Origin: Chrysogorgia sp. JL179-B06
Taxonomy: Eukaryota > Cnidaria > Anthozoa > Scleralcyonacea > Chrysogorgiidae
DNA length: 64,000 bases
Direction of reading: 5' to 3'
NCBI GenBank assembly: GCA_035772405.1
Contig: JAYKKM010000350.1
Location: 1,736,001 to 1,800,000, forward strand
In this document: positions 1 through 11,215 of the stretch, in pieces
Layout of the letters: every line of letters starts with the position of its first letter
Numbering within the stretch: position 1 is the first letter of the stretch
Position numbers and translations under genes: made by a program
Notes under the pieces: model-generated
The model's input: only the letters and a program-made list of their open reading frames with translations
Databases searched by the model: none
Told to the model about the DNA's origin: nothing

Positions 1-169
1 TCGCTTGCAAATTGTAAGAGTTAGACATGGCATTTATGGTTGTGTTTTCACTAGGACAACTTAAACTAGCTGAACGTCAAAAATTCCTGAAGCACAGAAC
101 TCCAAAATATCTGGCTTAAAACGCCAGATATTGCGCTTATTTAAACTACCTCAGGAGATGGTTTAACTT

Positions 170-960
170 GTCCTGTTGCATACCGCGTCCAATCACTGCG
201 CATTTCTTGACAGACAACTGTCGGATTATTTATATAAATATCCGTTTCGCGCAATGAACTCAACCTCTTCTAAGCGGTTTTACTTCTCTACCAACCAATA
301 CGACGAATGGGTGAATTCAAAATATCGTTATTTTCTACTGTAGTTATTATAGAACTCATTCGCAAAACACATGCATTGTGAATGCTACCCACATAACCAG
401 TGCTCACATATTAGCATCTGCAACTCTTTGTAGTATGATGCTGTGAAAATGCTTTCTATTGAAGTACTCATTTGGATTTTCAGTCGGAGCTTTTATAGGA
501 ATATGCGACCCTTTAGGAGCATCTACAATTTGAGGGAATTGACGTTGATGTTTTGAAACGCTTGTATACAATTTCTCGTTTTGTCCTTCGTCCAGGGTAA
601 TTTAATAAATTTATTTTCCCGCGTCAATACGGCAGAGCAGAACTCGTCCTTAATGTTCATGGCAGTACATTGACCTATTCCAAATGTTTGTCCAATGGTT
701 CTGTACGAGTTTCCTGCAGCTAACCGCCACAGCGCAATGGCTACCTGCTTCTCTACTGCGGGGATTGCTTGGCGGAATGTTGTATCTTGCTTCCCCATAT
801 ACAGGCCAACAATATCACAAATGTAATAGAAAGTGCGTCTGCTACTCAGAAATGCTCAGGCCACAGGTGATCTTGATCCCGGTTTACCCGAAGCTGTTCA
901 AACCAAAACTGTGGTCGTGGATATACACAGGCTAACCTTCCTGCGCCGAATATTGTTGCG
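170..960 (-). pseudogene. PIF/Harbinger (DDE_Tnp_4) transposase remnant
   Basis: A minus-strand relic of a HARBI1-type transposase, the nuclease that cuts and pastes PIF/Harbinger transposons. The best-preserved part is 523-798, which carries the helix-turn-helix region (VAIALWRLA, SYRTIGQTFGIG). Upstream to about 960 a frame reads like the N-terminal segment of the family. Downstream, after a frameshift near 535, the frame reads FPQIVDAPKGSHIPIKAPTE, NPNEYFNRKHFHS and later SIHNACVLRMSS, matching the family order. The position where the first catalytic Asp normally sits (family pattern D-G-[ST]-H-I) is Lys here. With the frameshift, missing Asp and several stops it cannot be functional. Family assignment is by motif recognition; the ends are approximate and I did not find TIRs. 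Confidence 0.8.
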
Positions 961-1480
961 ATGGTGCTGCTGTATTTCACAAAATACCGCGATTCTTCTC
1001 ATTTGAATCGAAAGCAATCGTAAATAATGAAGCAATCACTTTCTTCTCCCCATAAAAACGCCAATTATGAACAGGAGAGCTGTAAACATGAGTGCTTGTT
1101 CTCCTGCCATAATGTTCGAATTGGAGTGCTCCATGTTATTAAATATAATTAAACCCATCTTATCTTCACACCTAAAATTTCACAGTGAAAACAGGTCATT
1201 TTATACTAGTTTAAGGTTGGTCAGGAAATGAACACCTAAAGGAATGTTAAGCTAGACTAACTTGCCAGTGAAAACGCACCCTATGAATGATTGTTTGATG
1301 CTGCAATACACCTGTACATGTACATGTAGTCATGATTACAAGGCAAGTTGACAACAGTTACATGTTGTATAAATTACTTTGATATACAGGTCTTAAAATA
1401 GTGAGATGCTCTAACCATTGACGAGACTCAGATGGAGAGCGAAGGTTACAATGATGTACTGGTTCAATTGGTATATGTTA
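961..1480. other. Spacer with no recognised gene
   Basis: I see no open frame with family features here. A short alternating stretch of ACATGT repeats lies near 1312-1330. The rest looks like decayed non-coding sequence between a Harbinger relic and a SINE. Confidence 0.5.
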
Positions 1481-1756
1481 ACCAGCTGTTGTGGTCTAGT
1501 GGTTACCACACATGTCTATGAGCTGGGAGACACAGGTTCAAATCCTGGGTCGGACCTCCACTCAAGGTCTTAAAAATAATTGAGGAGAAAGTGCTGCCTT
1601 TGCAATAATATCAGCAAATGGTAAGACTTTCAGGTCTTCTCGGATAACGACCTAAAATCGTAGGCCCTCGGAAACCCTATAATTGGGCTTTTAGCCTGTT
1701 GGGTTATTCCGTTCACCTAAGAGTGATAAATCTAATAAACTAAACTAAACTAAACT
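1481..1756 (+). mobile_element. tRNA-derived SINE, copy 1
   Basis: The 5' part has RNA polymerase III promoter boxes of a tRNA-like head: an A box in TGTGGTCTAGTGG (about 1489-1501) and a B box GGTTCAAATCC (about 1533-1543). A unique body follows, then an A-rich tail of AAACT repeats (to about 1756). A second, almost identical copy lies at 8995-9265, which defines the ends well. SINEs are non-coding and depend on a LINE reverse transcriptase for retroposition. The tail and near-identity of the copies suggest a fairly young family. I could not fix a target-site duplication. Confidence 0.85.
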
Positions 1757-1775
1757 ACTGCCTATGCGGCAGTCG

Positions 1776-2165
1776 CTATATATCTATATATTGGTCGATT
1801 CCTTTCTGGGACTCCAAATCATTTTTCTGATACGAGCTTGACCATAGTCCATGTATCGTCTGTCTACTCCAAGCTCTCCCACTTTCACTGCAGAAGTTTA
1901 TATATATATTAATATAAGAATCCAACTCTTGACCTCCTTTGATAACATTTCGCAAAGCCATTGCGACATCATAAAACTCTTTCAAAGTAACTTCTGGTGC
2001 ACAAACTGATGGTTCAGGGTCCATTATACTCTGAAATCCATCTACATCAACACTTAACTGACTCTCTACTGCATCACCAACAGACAGCTCTTCAACAAAA
2101 ACAAACTCACTTTGATTTCTGATTGCAAGACAGTGGAAGACAAGCTGTGGATAGTCTATTTGCAG
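1776..2165 (-). CDS. Unrecognised ORF, probably TE-derived
   Basis: The minus-strand frame is open from about 2165 down to the stop at 1776, about 130 residues, with the first internal Met at 2024. It is acidic in its N-terminal half (VFVEELSVGDAVESQLSVD) and contains no domain I recognise. It abuts SINE copy 1 and lies on the same strand as the ORF at 2592-2924, so both may be pieces of one decayed element. Function unknown. Confidence 0.3.
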   Translation of the reverse strand: MQIDYPQLVFHCLAIRNQSEFVFVEELSVGDAVESQLSVDVDGFQSIMDPEPSVCAPEVTLKEFYDVAMALRNVIKGGQELDSYINIYINFCSESGRAWSRQTIHGLWSSSYQKNDLESQKGIDQYIDI

Positions 2166-2591
2166 TCAATAAGTAGATGCATCAAGACTTTCAGTCATCT
2201 GAACTTGTCTTATAAACATCTCATGCAGTAATTTCATTCTCATGATTTGTCTTTGCTTAATCACAATTCTTGTTGAGCAAAATACAACATAGCTTGTTTT
2301 ATATAGTTCATCAAGGGCCTGCAATAGTCCGAATGGCAATGTTTGTGGTGGCGTACCTCGATGACAACACAGTTTCTGCCTCTGATATGTGTCAGTATGG
2401 ACTCATCTTTCTTATACATCAAAGAAAACCGACTCAATCATAAAATAAACAAAGTTACCTTGTTCATTATGTAAGCATATTTTTTTGCATATTATGCAGA
2501 GCTCTGGTAGGACGTCTTTGTTTCTTCTTTGAACGGAACCACCTTCATATTTGGATTTCATGCGAGGTGACTCACGCAATTAGAACCTTGT

Positions 2592-2924
2592 TCATGACAA
2601 GCGCTTTGCTCCCCCACCCAGTTCAGCTGCCTCTTCAATGTTCGCTATTCGTTTTTCTGCTCTTGTAGTCTTTGTCTTATCACAAAAACGAATATAGTAC
2701 TCTTTGCGATATCTAATGTTAGCAATTTCCTTTGGTAGTTCTCCTTCTGAATTATCTTGATAAAGCGGCCAACTTCGGGCAGTTTCGACAATCCTTGTTG
2801 CGATCTCCTTTTGTTCACCATCCAAATTTATCCATTTTTCGCAATATTCTTTCACCTTGGCGATTGTGTGAGATATAAATTTGAATAATTCTCCCGATTT
2901 GCCATTAAAATAAAACATGAGCAA
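2592..2924 (-). CDS. TE-associated hypothetical protein fragment
   Basis: A 110-aa minus-strand frame. Its central segment (YRKEYYIRFCDKTKTTRAEK) resembles a module near the N-terminus of large uncharacterised proteins that are repetitive in cnidarian genomes and probably TE-encoded (recognition from memory, not a search). It reads from the first Met at 2924 to a stop at 2592. No transposase motif is visible in it. Confidence 0.4.
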   Translation of the reverse strand: MLMFYFNGKSGELFKFISHTIAKVKEYCEKWINLDGEQKEIATRIVETARSWPLYQDNSEGELPKEIANIRYRKEYYIRFCDKTKTTRAEKRIANIEEAAELGGGAKRLS

Positions 2925-3680
2925 AAAGATGATTTTCTGTCACTTGCTTCCTCCATGTTTACATTATTTATCAAGTTTATGAGCCAGAGTGCCTAGAGTA
3001 CGCTGGGTAGTTCAAGTAAACATTTGGAAAGAACAAACGAACCGCGGAATGTAAAATGCGGCCAGCCGCTAAAAATATAAAACTTTCGAGTGTAATAACA
3101 AAAACTGCAGGTTTGTGCCTGTGGGAACAAATAAATTTGAAATAAGCATACCGAAATCTCCTATAAACAGTTAAAATATTTTAGCACCGCGATAGGGGCA
3201 ACAAAACTTAAGAATTTTCTATCACAGACAACGGCCTAGTGTGTTTGAGGTAGCAGTGGGTGGATCCATGCTCCGGTTTACCCTCAGTCTAACTCTCTGG
3301 GTTACCACAGGTTTGGTTCTTTTAAGAAGCCATCTGTCCAACCTGTAACATCCTGGGGAAACCTATGCGCAGTTGGGATTGTGCATGTGTGCCGAGCATT
3401 TTGGGCCAGCCACCAACTGTGGTGCCTTTGCAGCTACAGCAAGCGGTGGAAACTTGTGCTCAGTCAGTGCCCACATCCTGGACCCTGTTTGGGTCCCCTA
3501 CCATGCCACTGCCAACAGCCAATCTCTGCCGCCAATCGCTCCTAGTCTGCTGATACACCACCAGCTTCTCCTACGTATCTCCTCTTGATGATGTGCAACA
3601 CTGCACTGTTGATATTTGAATTTTGTCTCAACTTGGTAAACGCCTAAGACGTTTTCCTCAGCCTTCTTGCACTGGACACA
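2925..3680. other. Spacer with no recognised gene
   Basis: Only short overlapping frames occur here, notably two of 62-71 codons at 3365-3588 in different frames. None shows a domain or family motif. The sequence around 3240-3600 is less AT-rich than its surroundings and may be part of an unidentified repeat. Confidence 0.4.
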
Positions 3681-3689
3681 CTCTTTCTT

Positions 3690-4880
3690 GAATCGCTACA
3701 TACTGATGTGTGCTTGATGGGGTAAAAAGGTGGCAGCAACTGGACTTGGTATTGCACGCTTGCATTGTGTAAAACCATTGATGAACTCTTTGGCGAGTGC
3801 AAGATGAAGCTGCAGTTGCGTCCTCAGCGCCATCCCAACGTTTCGCCGATAAATACACTCTAAAATGAAAGCATTGTATGCAGATACATTAAAAAGGAAC
3901 CAAAATATATATTGGTACCATTTTCTTGACTGACTGCCTGCCTCAATAGTACGAACGAAACTGATCCGAATGATCAACGCCTCCCATGTTCGCTGTGTAC
4001 TTGTGACATGCAGGGCTTTGGTATGATCACATCTTTCTTCTTCACCTTTATTTCCTTGTTGCAATGTCGAGTCATTGGCGAAACATTTGACGAAAGGAAA
4101 GAGACTTCTCTTTTATTAAGCCATTTCATAAAAAGGATCTTTCCACTTTGTCAGATAACCATTTGTCCTTGTTGTTTTAGTTTTGTTTTCGCACATGATG
4201 TTTCCTGTTGACCCAGACAGTTGAACAAGCATACGTCCCTTGCAGTAATAGATCGACAAACAGCTTGGGAGAAGAAAAAAAGTTGTCGGAAAAAAAGCTG
4301 ATTTTTATTCAGAAATGGTCTAGCCATTCGCATCACAACATAGACCATGATGTATTTCCCCATCTTCTTTCTTGCCAAGATAAACGTCAAAATTCGAGAA
4401 GTAGCCATTTTCAGAGTCAGCAGCCATCCACAACTTTATGACATACTTGGTTGGCTTTTTAGGCATGTACTGCCAGAATGAAAGTCTACCCTTAAATTTG
4501 ACCATTCCTTCGTCAATGGCGATATTTTTGTCAGGATAGTAGGCTTGCTCGCTCTTGCGTTAGGTCGTTAAAATGTAAATCTGGCTGATCTCTTCAAATC
4601 TGTTATTGGTCATCACTCTCTTGATGCCATCATTTCCCAGTAAAACATCAGAGCACCAGTAGTCTGCTATTCGGGACAGAACATTAATTCCCATTGCCAC
4701 AAGTATGCCGAATTACACCTTCAATTCTGCGTTTGTAACGCCACACAACGAGACGACTTGGGTTTACAGACAACTTCTTTCTTGCGTATTTATTCGTTTT
4801 TTCCGTAATTTTGATGAATCCTCTAGAAAAATAAATGTGAAAAATTGAGCAGCATCTCGCATTGTATGCCAGAACCATTT
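3690..4880 (-). pseudogene. piggyBac (DDE_Tnp_1_7) transposase remnant
   Basis: Minus-strand pieces follow the order of a piggyBac/PGBD transposase. From upstream: LGINVLSRIADYW (about 4690-4640), AIDEGMVKFKGRLSFWQYMP (4525-4460) with the first catalytic Asp, FSDNFFSSPKLFVDLL (about 4300-4250) with the second, GGVDHSDQFRSYY (about 3990-3950) with the third, and RKWYQYIFWFLFNVSAYNAF (about 3930-3870). The pieces lie in different frames with stops between, so the gene is dead although all three Asp positions are still readable. The family cuts at TTAA; I did not find the element's TIRs. The identification rests on several independent family motifs in the right order. Confidence 0.88.
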
Positions 4881-5686
4881 CAAATGCATTGGTTTACTTC
4901 AAACATCATACCTCCATCGATATATGAATAAATTATGCGCAGTTGCTGCAGTTTGATTGGTGGATGTATTCATATAGACAACACTGTACAGGGGAATGGA
5001 AGGTCGGACAAATATACATAACGAAATCGTCGGGGTTTTTCCGGTTTAGGAAAAACGGAAGTTTACCAATTGGCCGGTTCAATGGTGGATTACGGCAAGA
5101 ACTTGAATATGGAATTCATGATAAAGACTACGATGACTTTTCTTTACATGATGAAGATTCTTTATTGAGTCTTTACACACATTTTATTTATATTTGCTTT
5201 TATGTTTCCACCCAATTTTTATATCATGCCAGTCAATCTGACTCATGCATAGTCAAGTTATGACATACCATCAGCATAACTGCCTCTTCATAAATGCACT
5301 ACACCCAAAATTATTAGGATTACATGTTAGGAAATCAACAGGACTCGTACAACTCTTCAGATAATTTTTCGATTGCCACACATACCCAAATTCAACAGAA
5401 CACTTAGGTGTAAAATAAGAAATCTGTTCTTATCAGCTTAATATCTGGTATGCTAGGCATTGCCTAGCCTCCTTCGCAGACGTTGTTTGTGAGCCCGCGG
5501 TACCCCCGCCCGCCACTAACGTCTGCTCACATTTGCACAACATTCCTTTCCCTTTGTCTTGCAACAACCAATAGAGTTTGATGTAAACATTCGAGTGCCC
5601 CACCCCCAACAGCGCGCTAATGCGGGAAAATACGAAGTTGTCAATTTCATATACTGTATTATAATATATTACAAAACCACAACCGA
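4881..5686. other. Non-coding spacer with possible MITE segment
   Basis: One frame of 106 codons (4943-5263, plus) has no recognisable domain. From about 5448 the composition becomes GC-richer (GCCTCCTTCGCAGACGTT and later AACGTCTGCTCAC, an inverted CAGACGTT/AACGTCTG pair). This looks like the end of a small DNA element, but no second terminus was found. Confidence 0.35.
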
Positions 5687-6721
5687 TTGAGATATGTAAT
5701 GAATATGGGAAAAAGAAAGGAAATTGATGTTGGTAACGCTGACAGTATTTGCTTTGCGTGTAAGAATGTAGAGGATAAGAAAAATCGAATGAGACTGGTT
5801 GGTAAATCCAGTACTGATTTTGTGAGTATTATCCGCGAAACTGTTGAAATCGACTTCGAAAGATATAGTGACCACGGTCCCTCGTCATTCTTGTGTCGAC
5901 AGTGTGTGAAAAAAATTAAAACTTCTAGATGCAGCTGACAAATCAGTAAGAGAGTTGAAGAAATATTTTCAAGATCTATTCCATGGAAGAGAATTGGCAT
6001 TAAATAAAGATGCAAAGCGAACATGTCACGACACTAGCTTTTGAATACAGAAAATGCAAGAAGTCTCTCAAATTTGATGAACAATACCTGTATGTGGACC
6101 ATGCCAGTCAGCAAGTAGTCGGTTTTTTGTTAATCTCACAGGCTGTTTCTTCAACTGTTCCAATTGTTTTTGAATCAGGAGGCCCGATTTAAGTCATGAC
6201 GTCTCCCGATAAAACCGCAAGCAGAAAAGAAAACAAAGGAGACAAGGGTTACAATTGCTGTAAAGTATCCTTCGAAGTCCATGAACAAGGAAATTGTAGG
6301 AGACTTTGCCAAAGTTGGAAAGGCCATCTTGCACGAGAATCCTACTGGGATTGCTAAAAGCGTCGTCAAATGCAAAGATTTGCGAGAGAAGGTCATGGAT
6401 TGTTTATTGCAACTTTTGAAGTTAGAAATTGACGAATTGTGTTCTACAAAAAATCCGTCAGTGCTGCGTGGAACAACGAAGGATAAACTTTTGGATTTGG
6501 AAAAAGTTTGCGACGAATGGGAGCAACATGCTCCGCTGTTATATTCGTTTTTGCGTGTGTGTTGTTCGAGAAGCGCTACCAAAGATTCTGAGTGGTTTCC
6601 AGCAATGGCCGTGGCAGGATCTGTCCTACTAAAGCAACGCAATAAACATATGAATGCACTGGCTTCTATAATCGGACTAAGTCGCAGATTGAGACATGCT
6701 TCGCTTTCTATGGGTAGATGA
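5687..6721 (+). pseudogene. Large TE protein remnant (zinc-finger plus DUF6589-like N-terminal region)
   Basis: The first frame (5687-5938) has paired cysteines (CFACKN near its start and LCRQC near its end), like a ZAD-type zinc-binding module. Past 5938 another frame continues as ADKSVRELKKYFQDLF. The 146-codon frame at 6281-6721 contains WFPAMAVAGSVLLKQRNKHM, typical of a repetitive family of invertebrate TE proteins that I associate with DUF6589 (memory, not searched). The later catalytic-looking part of that family is absent, because unrelated BEL/Pao sequence follows. Frameshifts separate the pieces. Biochemical role unknown. Confidence 0.55.
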
Positions 6722-6859
6722 CATCCACCATTCCAACCCCAAGATCGTAACGCTGTGGTTCACAAGAGTGGTGTTTGAAGTTTCATCGAGAAATTTCCTT
6801 TTCAATCAAACATCACATAGAACAACATCGAGTCAACGATCCATAGTTTGTAGAGCAGT

Positions 6860-7790
6860 TCTTGCAAGCCGTTTATGTTGATGACTTGAATACATGTGAA
6901 GACAATGATACAGCATTTCTGCTTTACCAGAAGGCCAAACTGTGACTAGCAGAGGGAGGATTTCACTTGTGAAAGTTTTTCTCAAATTGGTCCTCGCTGA
7001 TGACTAGGATAAAGGAGAACGAAAACCTAACTGAGAAGCACAATGGTTTACATGCCACCTTTTCTGACACCCAACGACTCCGATCATGAAGAGGCAACGG
7101 TACCTAGCCAGTCAAGCGAAATGGAACATGACGAGTCTTACACCAAGATACACGAAGAGTACAACTGGGAATATATTCGAGCTAACAACCTTCAGTATGA
7201 GCAGAAATTCTGGAAGTAAAATGGAACTATGCAGAGGACTGCTTTGGATACGATTTAGAACCGATTTGCTCAGCCAGCCAAGAATTGCAAGGCAACGAAA
7301 AGGAACTAATAAGCGTGGCTTCCATGTTCTCGATCTGCTTGAATTCACCTCGCCCATCATTATCCAAATGAAGCTGCTATTTCAATCATTGTGTGATGAC
7401 AGGATTTCCTGGGACACACCTAACAGGAGAACTACAAAGGAAATGGCTGAAACTCATTGAACATTTGCAGAAAACGAAACCAATAACGCTGCCCAGATGT
7501 TACTTTGAATGTGTCAAGGAGAGAATCGTATCCCATCAACTGCATGGATTTTGTGATGCTTCCACGTCAGCTTATGCAGCAGTGATATACCTCGTCATCA
7601 CAACCACGACCCAATGATATGCAGTATTTGTCACTGCAAAGACTAGAGTGGTACCAATTCAGAAGCAAACAATTCCGAGGTTGGAACTCTTGTCTGCTGT
7701 GATGCTAGCACAGCTGATGAAAAATATGCATGGGAGCACTAGAATCCATACTACAACTGGATGGAAAGGTAGCATGCTGGGCAGATTGCA
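6860..7790 (+). pseudogene. BEL/Pao LTR-retrotransposon pol remnant
   Basis: A decayed pol segment. At about 6868 a reverse-transcriptase active-site motif YVDD appears, followed by the Pao-type sequence AFLLYQKAKL. Further on, in changing frames, come the connection/RNase H region markers (HLTGELQRKW about 7405; LPRCYF about 7490; LHGFCDASTSAYAAVIYLV 7540-7600; TIPRLELLSAVMLAQLM 7668-7720). These are diagnostic of BEL/Pao elements. Multiple stops and frameshifts make it non-functional, and no LTRs or integrase are visible. The sequence breaks off near 7790 and LINE sequence begins by about 7960. Confidence 0.85.
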
Positions 7791-7954
7791 AAAATGTTTT
7801 TGGGATGGATTTTTTGGGACATCGACTGCACATGTGCAGCCCACAAGCATTCTCTCGTGTTGGCCTGTAAACTGAGTGCGCCTTCAGTGTGTACATATGA
7901 GGGGCCTTTGGATGGGGAAAAGAATCTAACAACCTACCAATACAATGTGGAGTG

Positions 7955-8980
7955 CTCCAGTGGTCAATCCTTGGCCCACTGTTATTTGTGATTTATATAA
8001 AGGATCTGCCAAAATGCCTGGTTCAATGTTCCATCATGATGTATGCAGATGGTACGGTGATTTATTTCGGTGGGAAGTCGTCTTTGGAAGTAGCCCCAGT
8101 GGATGTTACGTAATAAATTGATCATAAATCTCTCAAAATGAAAGTGTATGCTGTTTGGCACAAGGCAAAATCTTTGTGACACGAATGATTTTAAAATATC
8201 TTTGGAGGGTCAATTATTAGAACGCATTAAAACATTTAAATACCTGGACCTGGGTATCATCTTTGACGAGTGTATGAATTGGAAGGAACATGTTGAAAGT
8301 GTTTGTAATAAAGCAAATAATCGATTGAGGCTGATGGCAAGAATATGATCGTGCCTTACTCCTAGTGCTTCCAAATGTATTTATAATACCGCTGATGGAT
8401 TATGCTGGTACAACTTTGGGTTCCCTGAGTGCTGGTTGCACACAAGATCTTCAACGAGTGCAAAATAAAGGGGCTCGAGTAATAACACAAAATCCATCAT
8501 CCAGTATCGCCATGTCACAGCTGAAATGGATCAACTTAGAAACCAGGAGAATTACGCATCAATGTACATTGGTATATAGATGTCTACATGATATGGTTTC
8601 TGAATACCTTGTTCAATATTTTGTGCTAAATAGATCAATCCATGGACGTAACACAAGACAATCTAACAATATTTACCTTTCCAAACCTAAACTTGAAATT
8701 TTTAAGAAATCTTTTAAATATTCAGCTGCTTATCATTTTAATTATTTGCCTAATGAGATTAAACAATCCTTGTCGCTGAACAGTTTTAAAACACAAATAC
8801 GTAATCACTTCTTAGCTTTTGTAACTTAAAATTTTCATTCTAACTTATATTATTCAATCCTGTAATTTAGGTTATTAATTCTTTATTTTCATATGTATTT
8901 CATTAATAACGTAGGGCCCCTCTGAATACCAGCTTTGGCTGAATGGGCTACCCTACTAAAATAAATGTATCTATCTATCT
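7955..8980 (+). mobile_element. CR1/Jockey-like LINE, 5'-truncated 3' end
   Basis: The fragment starts in the RT palm (LGPLLFVIYIKDLPKCL about 7971) and includes the active-site position, read here as YADG rather than YADD, so one catalytic Asp is lost. The thumb region continues at 8148-8348. An open 154-codon frame (8365-8829) is the C-terminal segment (MDYAGTTLGSLSAGCTQDLQ, VQNKGARVI, FNYLPNEIKQSLSLNSFK). A 3' UTR ends in an ATCT microsatellite at about 8966-8980, as in many CR1/L2 LINEs. LINEs copy themselves by target-primed reverse transcription; this copy is dead. Confidence 0.85.
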
Positions 8981-8994
8981 AACCCTTGCTAGTA

Positions 8995-9265
8995 ACCAGC
9001 TGTTGTGGTCTAGTGGTTACCACACATGTCTATGAGCTGGGAGACACAGGTTCAAATCCTGGGTCGGACCTCCACTCAAGGTCTTAAAAATAATTGAGGA
9101 GAAAGTGCTGCCTTTGCAATAATATCAGCAAATGGTAAGACTTTCAGGTCTTCTCGGATAACGACCTAAAATCGTAGGCCCTCGGAACCCCTATAATTGG
9201 GCTTTTGGCCTGTTGGGTTATTCCGTTCACCTAAGAGTGATAAATCTAATAAACTAAACTAAACT
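8995..9265 (+). mobile_element. tRNA-derived SINE, copy 2
   Basis: Almost identical to copy 1 at 1481-1756, with the same A box, B box, body and AAACT tail. It differs by a few substitutions (for example GGAACCCCTA against GGAAACCCTA) and has a shorter tail. It lies just after the ATCT tail of a LINE. Same orientation as copy 1. Confidence 0.85.
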
Positions 9266-9865
9266 AGGTGGGGGTTATTTAGGGTTAGAATAACTTTTTT
9301 TGGGTTGCCTACATGTAACTTATGCATTCACAATGCATGCCCATGGAAAATGTTTTTGTCTTGATCAAGATCAGTGCTACTATAGCTAGTGGAAGACAGG
9401 AGAGCAATTGCCCATTCCCGGATCTAATTTGTGCCATGAAAAGTCGTTCCAGTAGCTGTTGCTGGATATTTTGTAACTTGTAGAATTTACCCTAATTAGC
9501 TAGGAACTTGGTTTCCATCTACACACTCTTTAGTACACCAACCTTTTAGGGTCTAAACGAGGATATGAAGGCCATTTTGGCCATTGGAGATAAAATATAA
9601 AAATCCTCACAAATGTCATTGGGTTTCAAATTTAGGTTTGGCACTAAATGTTTTTATCTTCATTAAAACAGTAGCTTATTGTAGCTGCTGTGAAAAAAAA
9701 TTATTTAGTGAAGGAGAATTTACAAGATAGTAAAACATACATACTGGTAACAAAACAGTGTGTCAGTTACACAAATGAAACAACAATGAACGTTTGAAAT
9801 CTTGTATCTGCCCGACTGCAGCTAAAGCTAAAAGTTTGATTCAACTTAATAAGGAAACCTTTACG
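9266..9865. other. Spacer with no recognised gene
   Basis: AT-rich sequence without a frame that shows a family motif. Nothing further recognised. Confidence 0.5.
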
Positions 9866-10240
9866 GGCATGCCTCTAACTAACTAAGCCTCCTGCTCTAA
9901 CATCCTTTCTCATCACCATGACACTGGTCACCCTATCTCATTTGACGATTTTAAAATAATGTCTTCTTGCTCTTTTGAGTCTGAACTTCTTCCATGCGAT
10001 AGCTTACTCATTTGCAATATTAAACCTTCTCTAAATGGCAATATTGGTCCTGTGCCACTCTTTCTTTTATAATCTTACTTTTTGTCTGTCACTTTTATTA
10101 TAGTAACTCTCTCTGATTGGTTATTGCATGCATATTTTATGACAACTCTGTAATTATATATTTAGTCTCATTGCACTGATGTAAATTATTCTCTGAAGAT
10201 ATTGTGACAATAACAACGAAACGTTAGAACTTTATTAATT
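9866..10240 (+). mobile_element. Penelope-like element, C-terminal and 3' end fragment
   Basis: A plus-strand frame ending with a stop near 10072 reads HHHDTGHPISFDDFKIMSSC and later ICNIKPSLNGN, matching the C-terminal part of the GIY-YIG endonuclease domain of one Penelope lineage (the late acidic residue and final Asn region). The 3' sequence contains a hammerhead-like core at 10193-10222. The fragment is 5'-truncated and differs from the Penelope copies at 13 kb and 37-39 kb, so it represents a second lineage. Confidence 0.6.
10193..10222 (+). ncRNA. Hammerhead-ribozyme-like core motif
   Basis: CTGAAGA (10193-10199) fits the hammerhead CUGANGA box. A short stem follows (TTGT pairing with ACAA around a small loop), then GAAAC at 10218-10222. 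Penelope-like elements are known to carry hammerhead motifs in their terminal repeats. Here stem II has one mismatch and an extra U, and I could not define stems I and III, so activity is doubtful. Confidence 0.35.
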
Positions 10241-10499
10241 ATGATTTTACTCTCCGCATCCAACTCAATGGCTTTTATGAAAATAATATGCTGGGCTTTG
10301 ATATTTATAATTAGATTATGCCTATACATGTTAGAAAAAATAAAGGAAATATACAAGAAAAAGTTAAACTATCAATCAAAGTATTCTATACCTGTTTTCC
10401 ACGATAGCCATGCACTAATTAATATTAAAATATACAGATATAAAAGAAATTAGAGAACTTTACGGCAGCCCAAATGAAAGTTATTTAGTGTATTTGCTT

Positions 10500-11215
10500 G
10501 CTGCAACCCGACCGGAGGGCTATTCCACACCACCATAACTAAAGCTGTTTTTGAGATAATTTGTACATGGCCGTGGAACAGCACATGTGCCCTCCGTGTC
10601 CCTCAAAGAATAAGTGGCTACCCTGTCACGATCAATAAACATGGTTCGCATATAATCTGGTGCAAGGCCATTTAGCGATTTATAGACCATGACAGCTGTA
10701 TGAAATTTTCGCTGGGATTCTAGATTTGTCTGTGAAACCTGCTTAACAGGAACACCATCGATTGCTAGGTGTGGAGCAAATGGATAATCTCTGTCATGAC
10801 CCAATTAACATAAACTCAGTTTTTGTTTGATTAAGAGTGAGCTTGTTAGTGATAAGATTCTGATTAAGATGGAAATCGATGTCATCTACATTGTCACTTG
10901 CAAATGTCAAGTGGGTATCGTCTGCATATATACGGGGCTGGCAGTGTGCAAGGCAATTGGGTAGATCATTGATATATATAAGAAACAACAAAGGCCCTAA
11001 AATCGTTCCCTGTGGAATACCACAGAGTAGCCAACGGTTGTTAGAAAGATACCCATTCACAAAACATTTTTGATTACGTTCACTTAGATAGGACCTAAAC
11101 TAACTGCCCGTAGTTACTCCAAAGCCGTATGCATTAAGTTATAGCAGAATCTCATGGTCAACGGTATCAAACGCTTTTTTAAGGTCAAGAAAAACTGCTG
11201 CATTAACACTGCCAT
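10500..11215 (-). mobile_element. CR1-like LINE reverse-transcriptase fragment
   Basis: Minus-strand pieces, read from 11215 downward: FLDLKKAFDTVDHEILL (about 11190-11140), then the 11060-10794 frame with CGIPQGTILGPLLFLIYIND, the active-site YADDTHL and LTLNQTKTEFMLIGS. The 10804-10520 frame follows with VPVKQVSQT joined directly to the late C-terminal segment (MVYKSLNGLAPDYM), implying an internal deletion. Stops and the deletion make it a pseudogene. The element is truncated at both ends. Confidence 0.85.

Noticed and set aside
1489..1545. tRNA gene suggested by A and B boxes
   Set aside because: The head has pol III boxes but belongs to a 275-bp unit repeated at 8995 with an AAACT tail, so it is a SINE, not a tRNA gene.
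3365..3588. Two overlapping plus-strand ORFs
   Set aside because: They are short, mutually overlapping and without family features.
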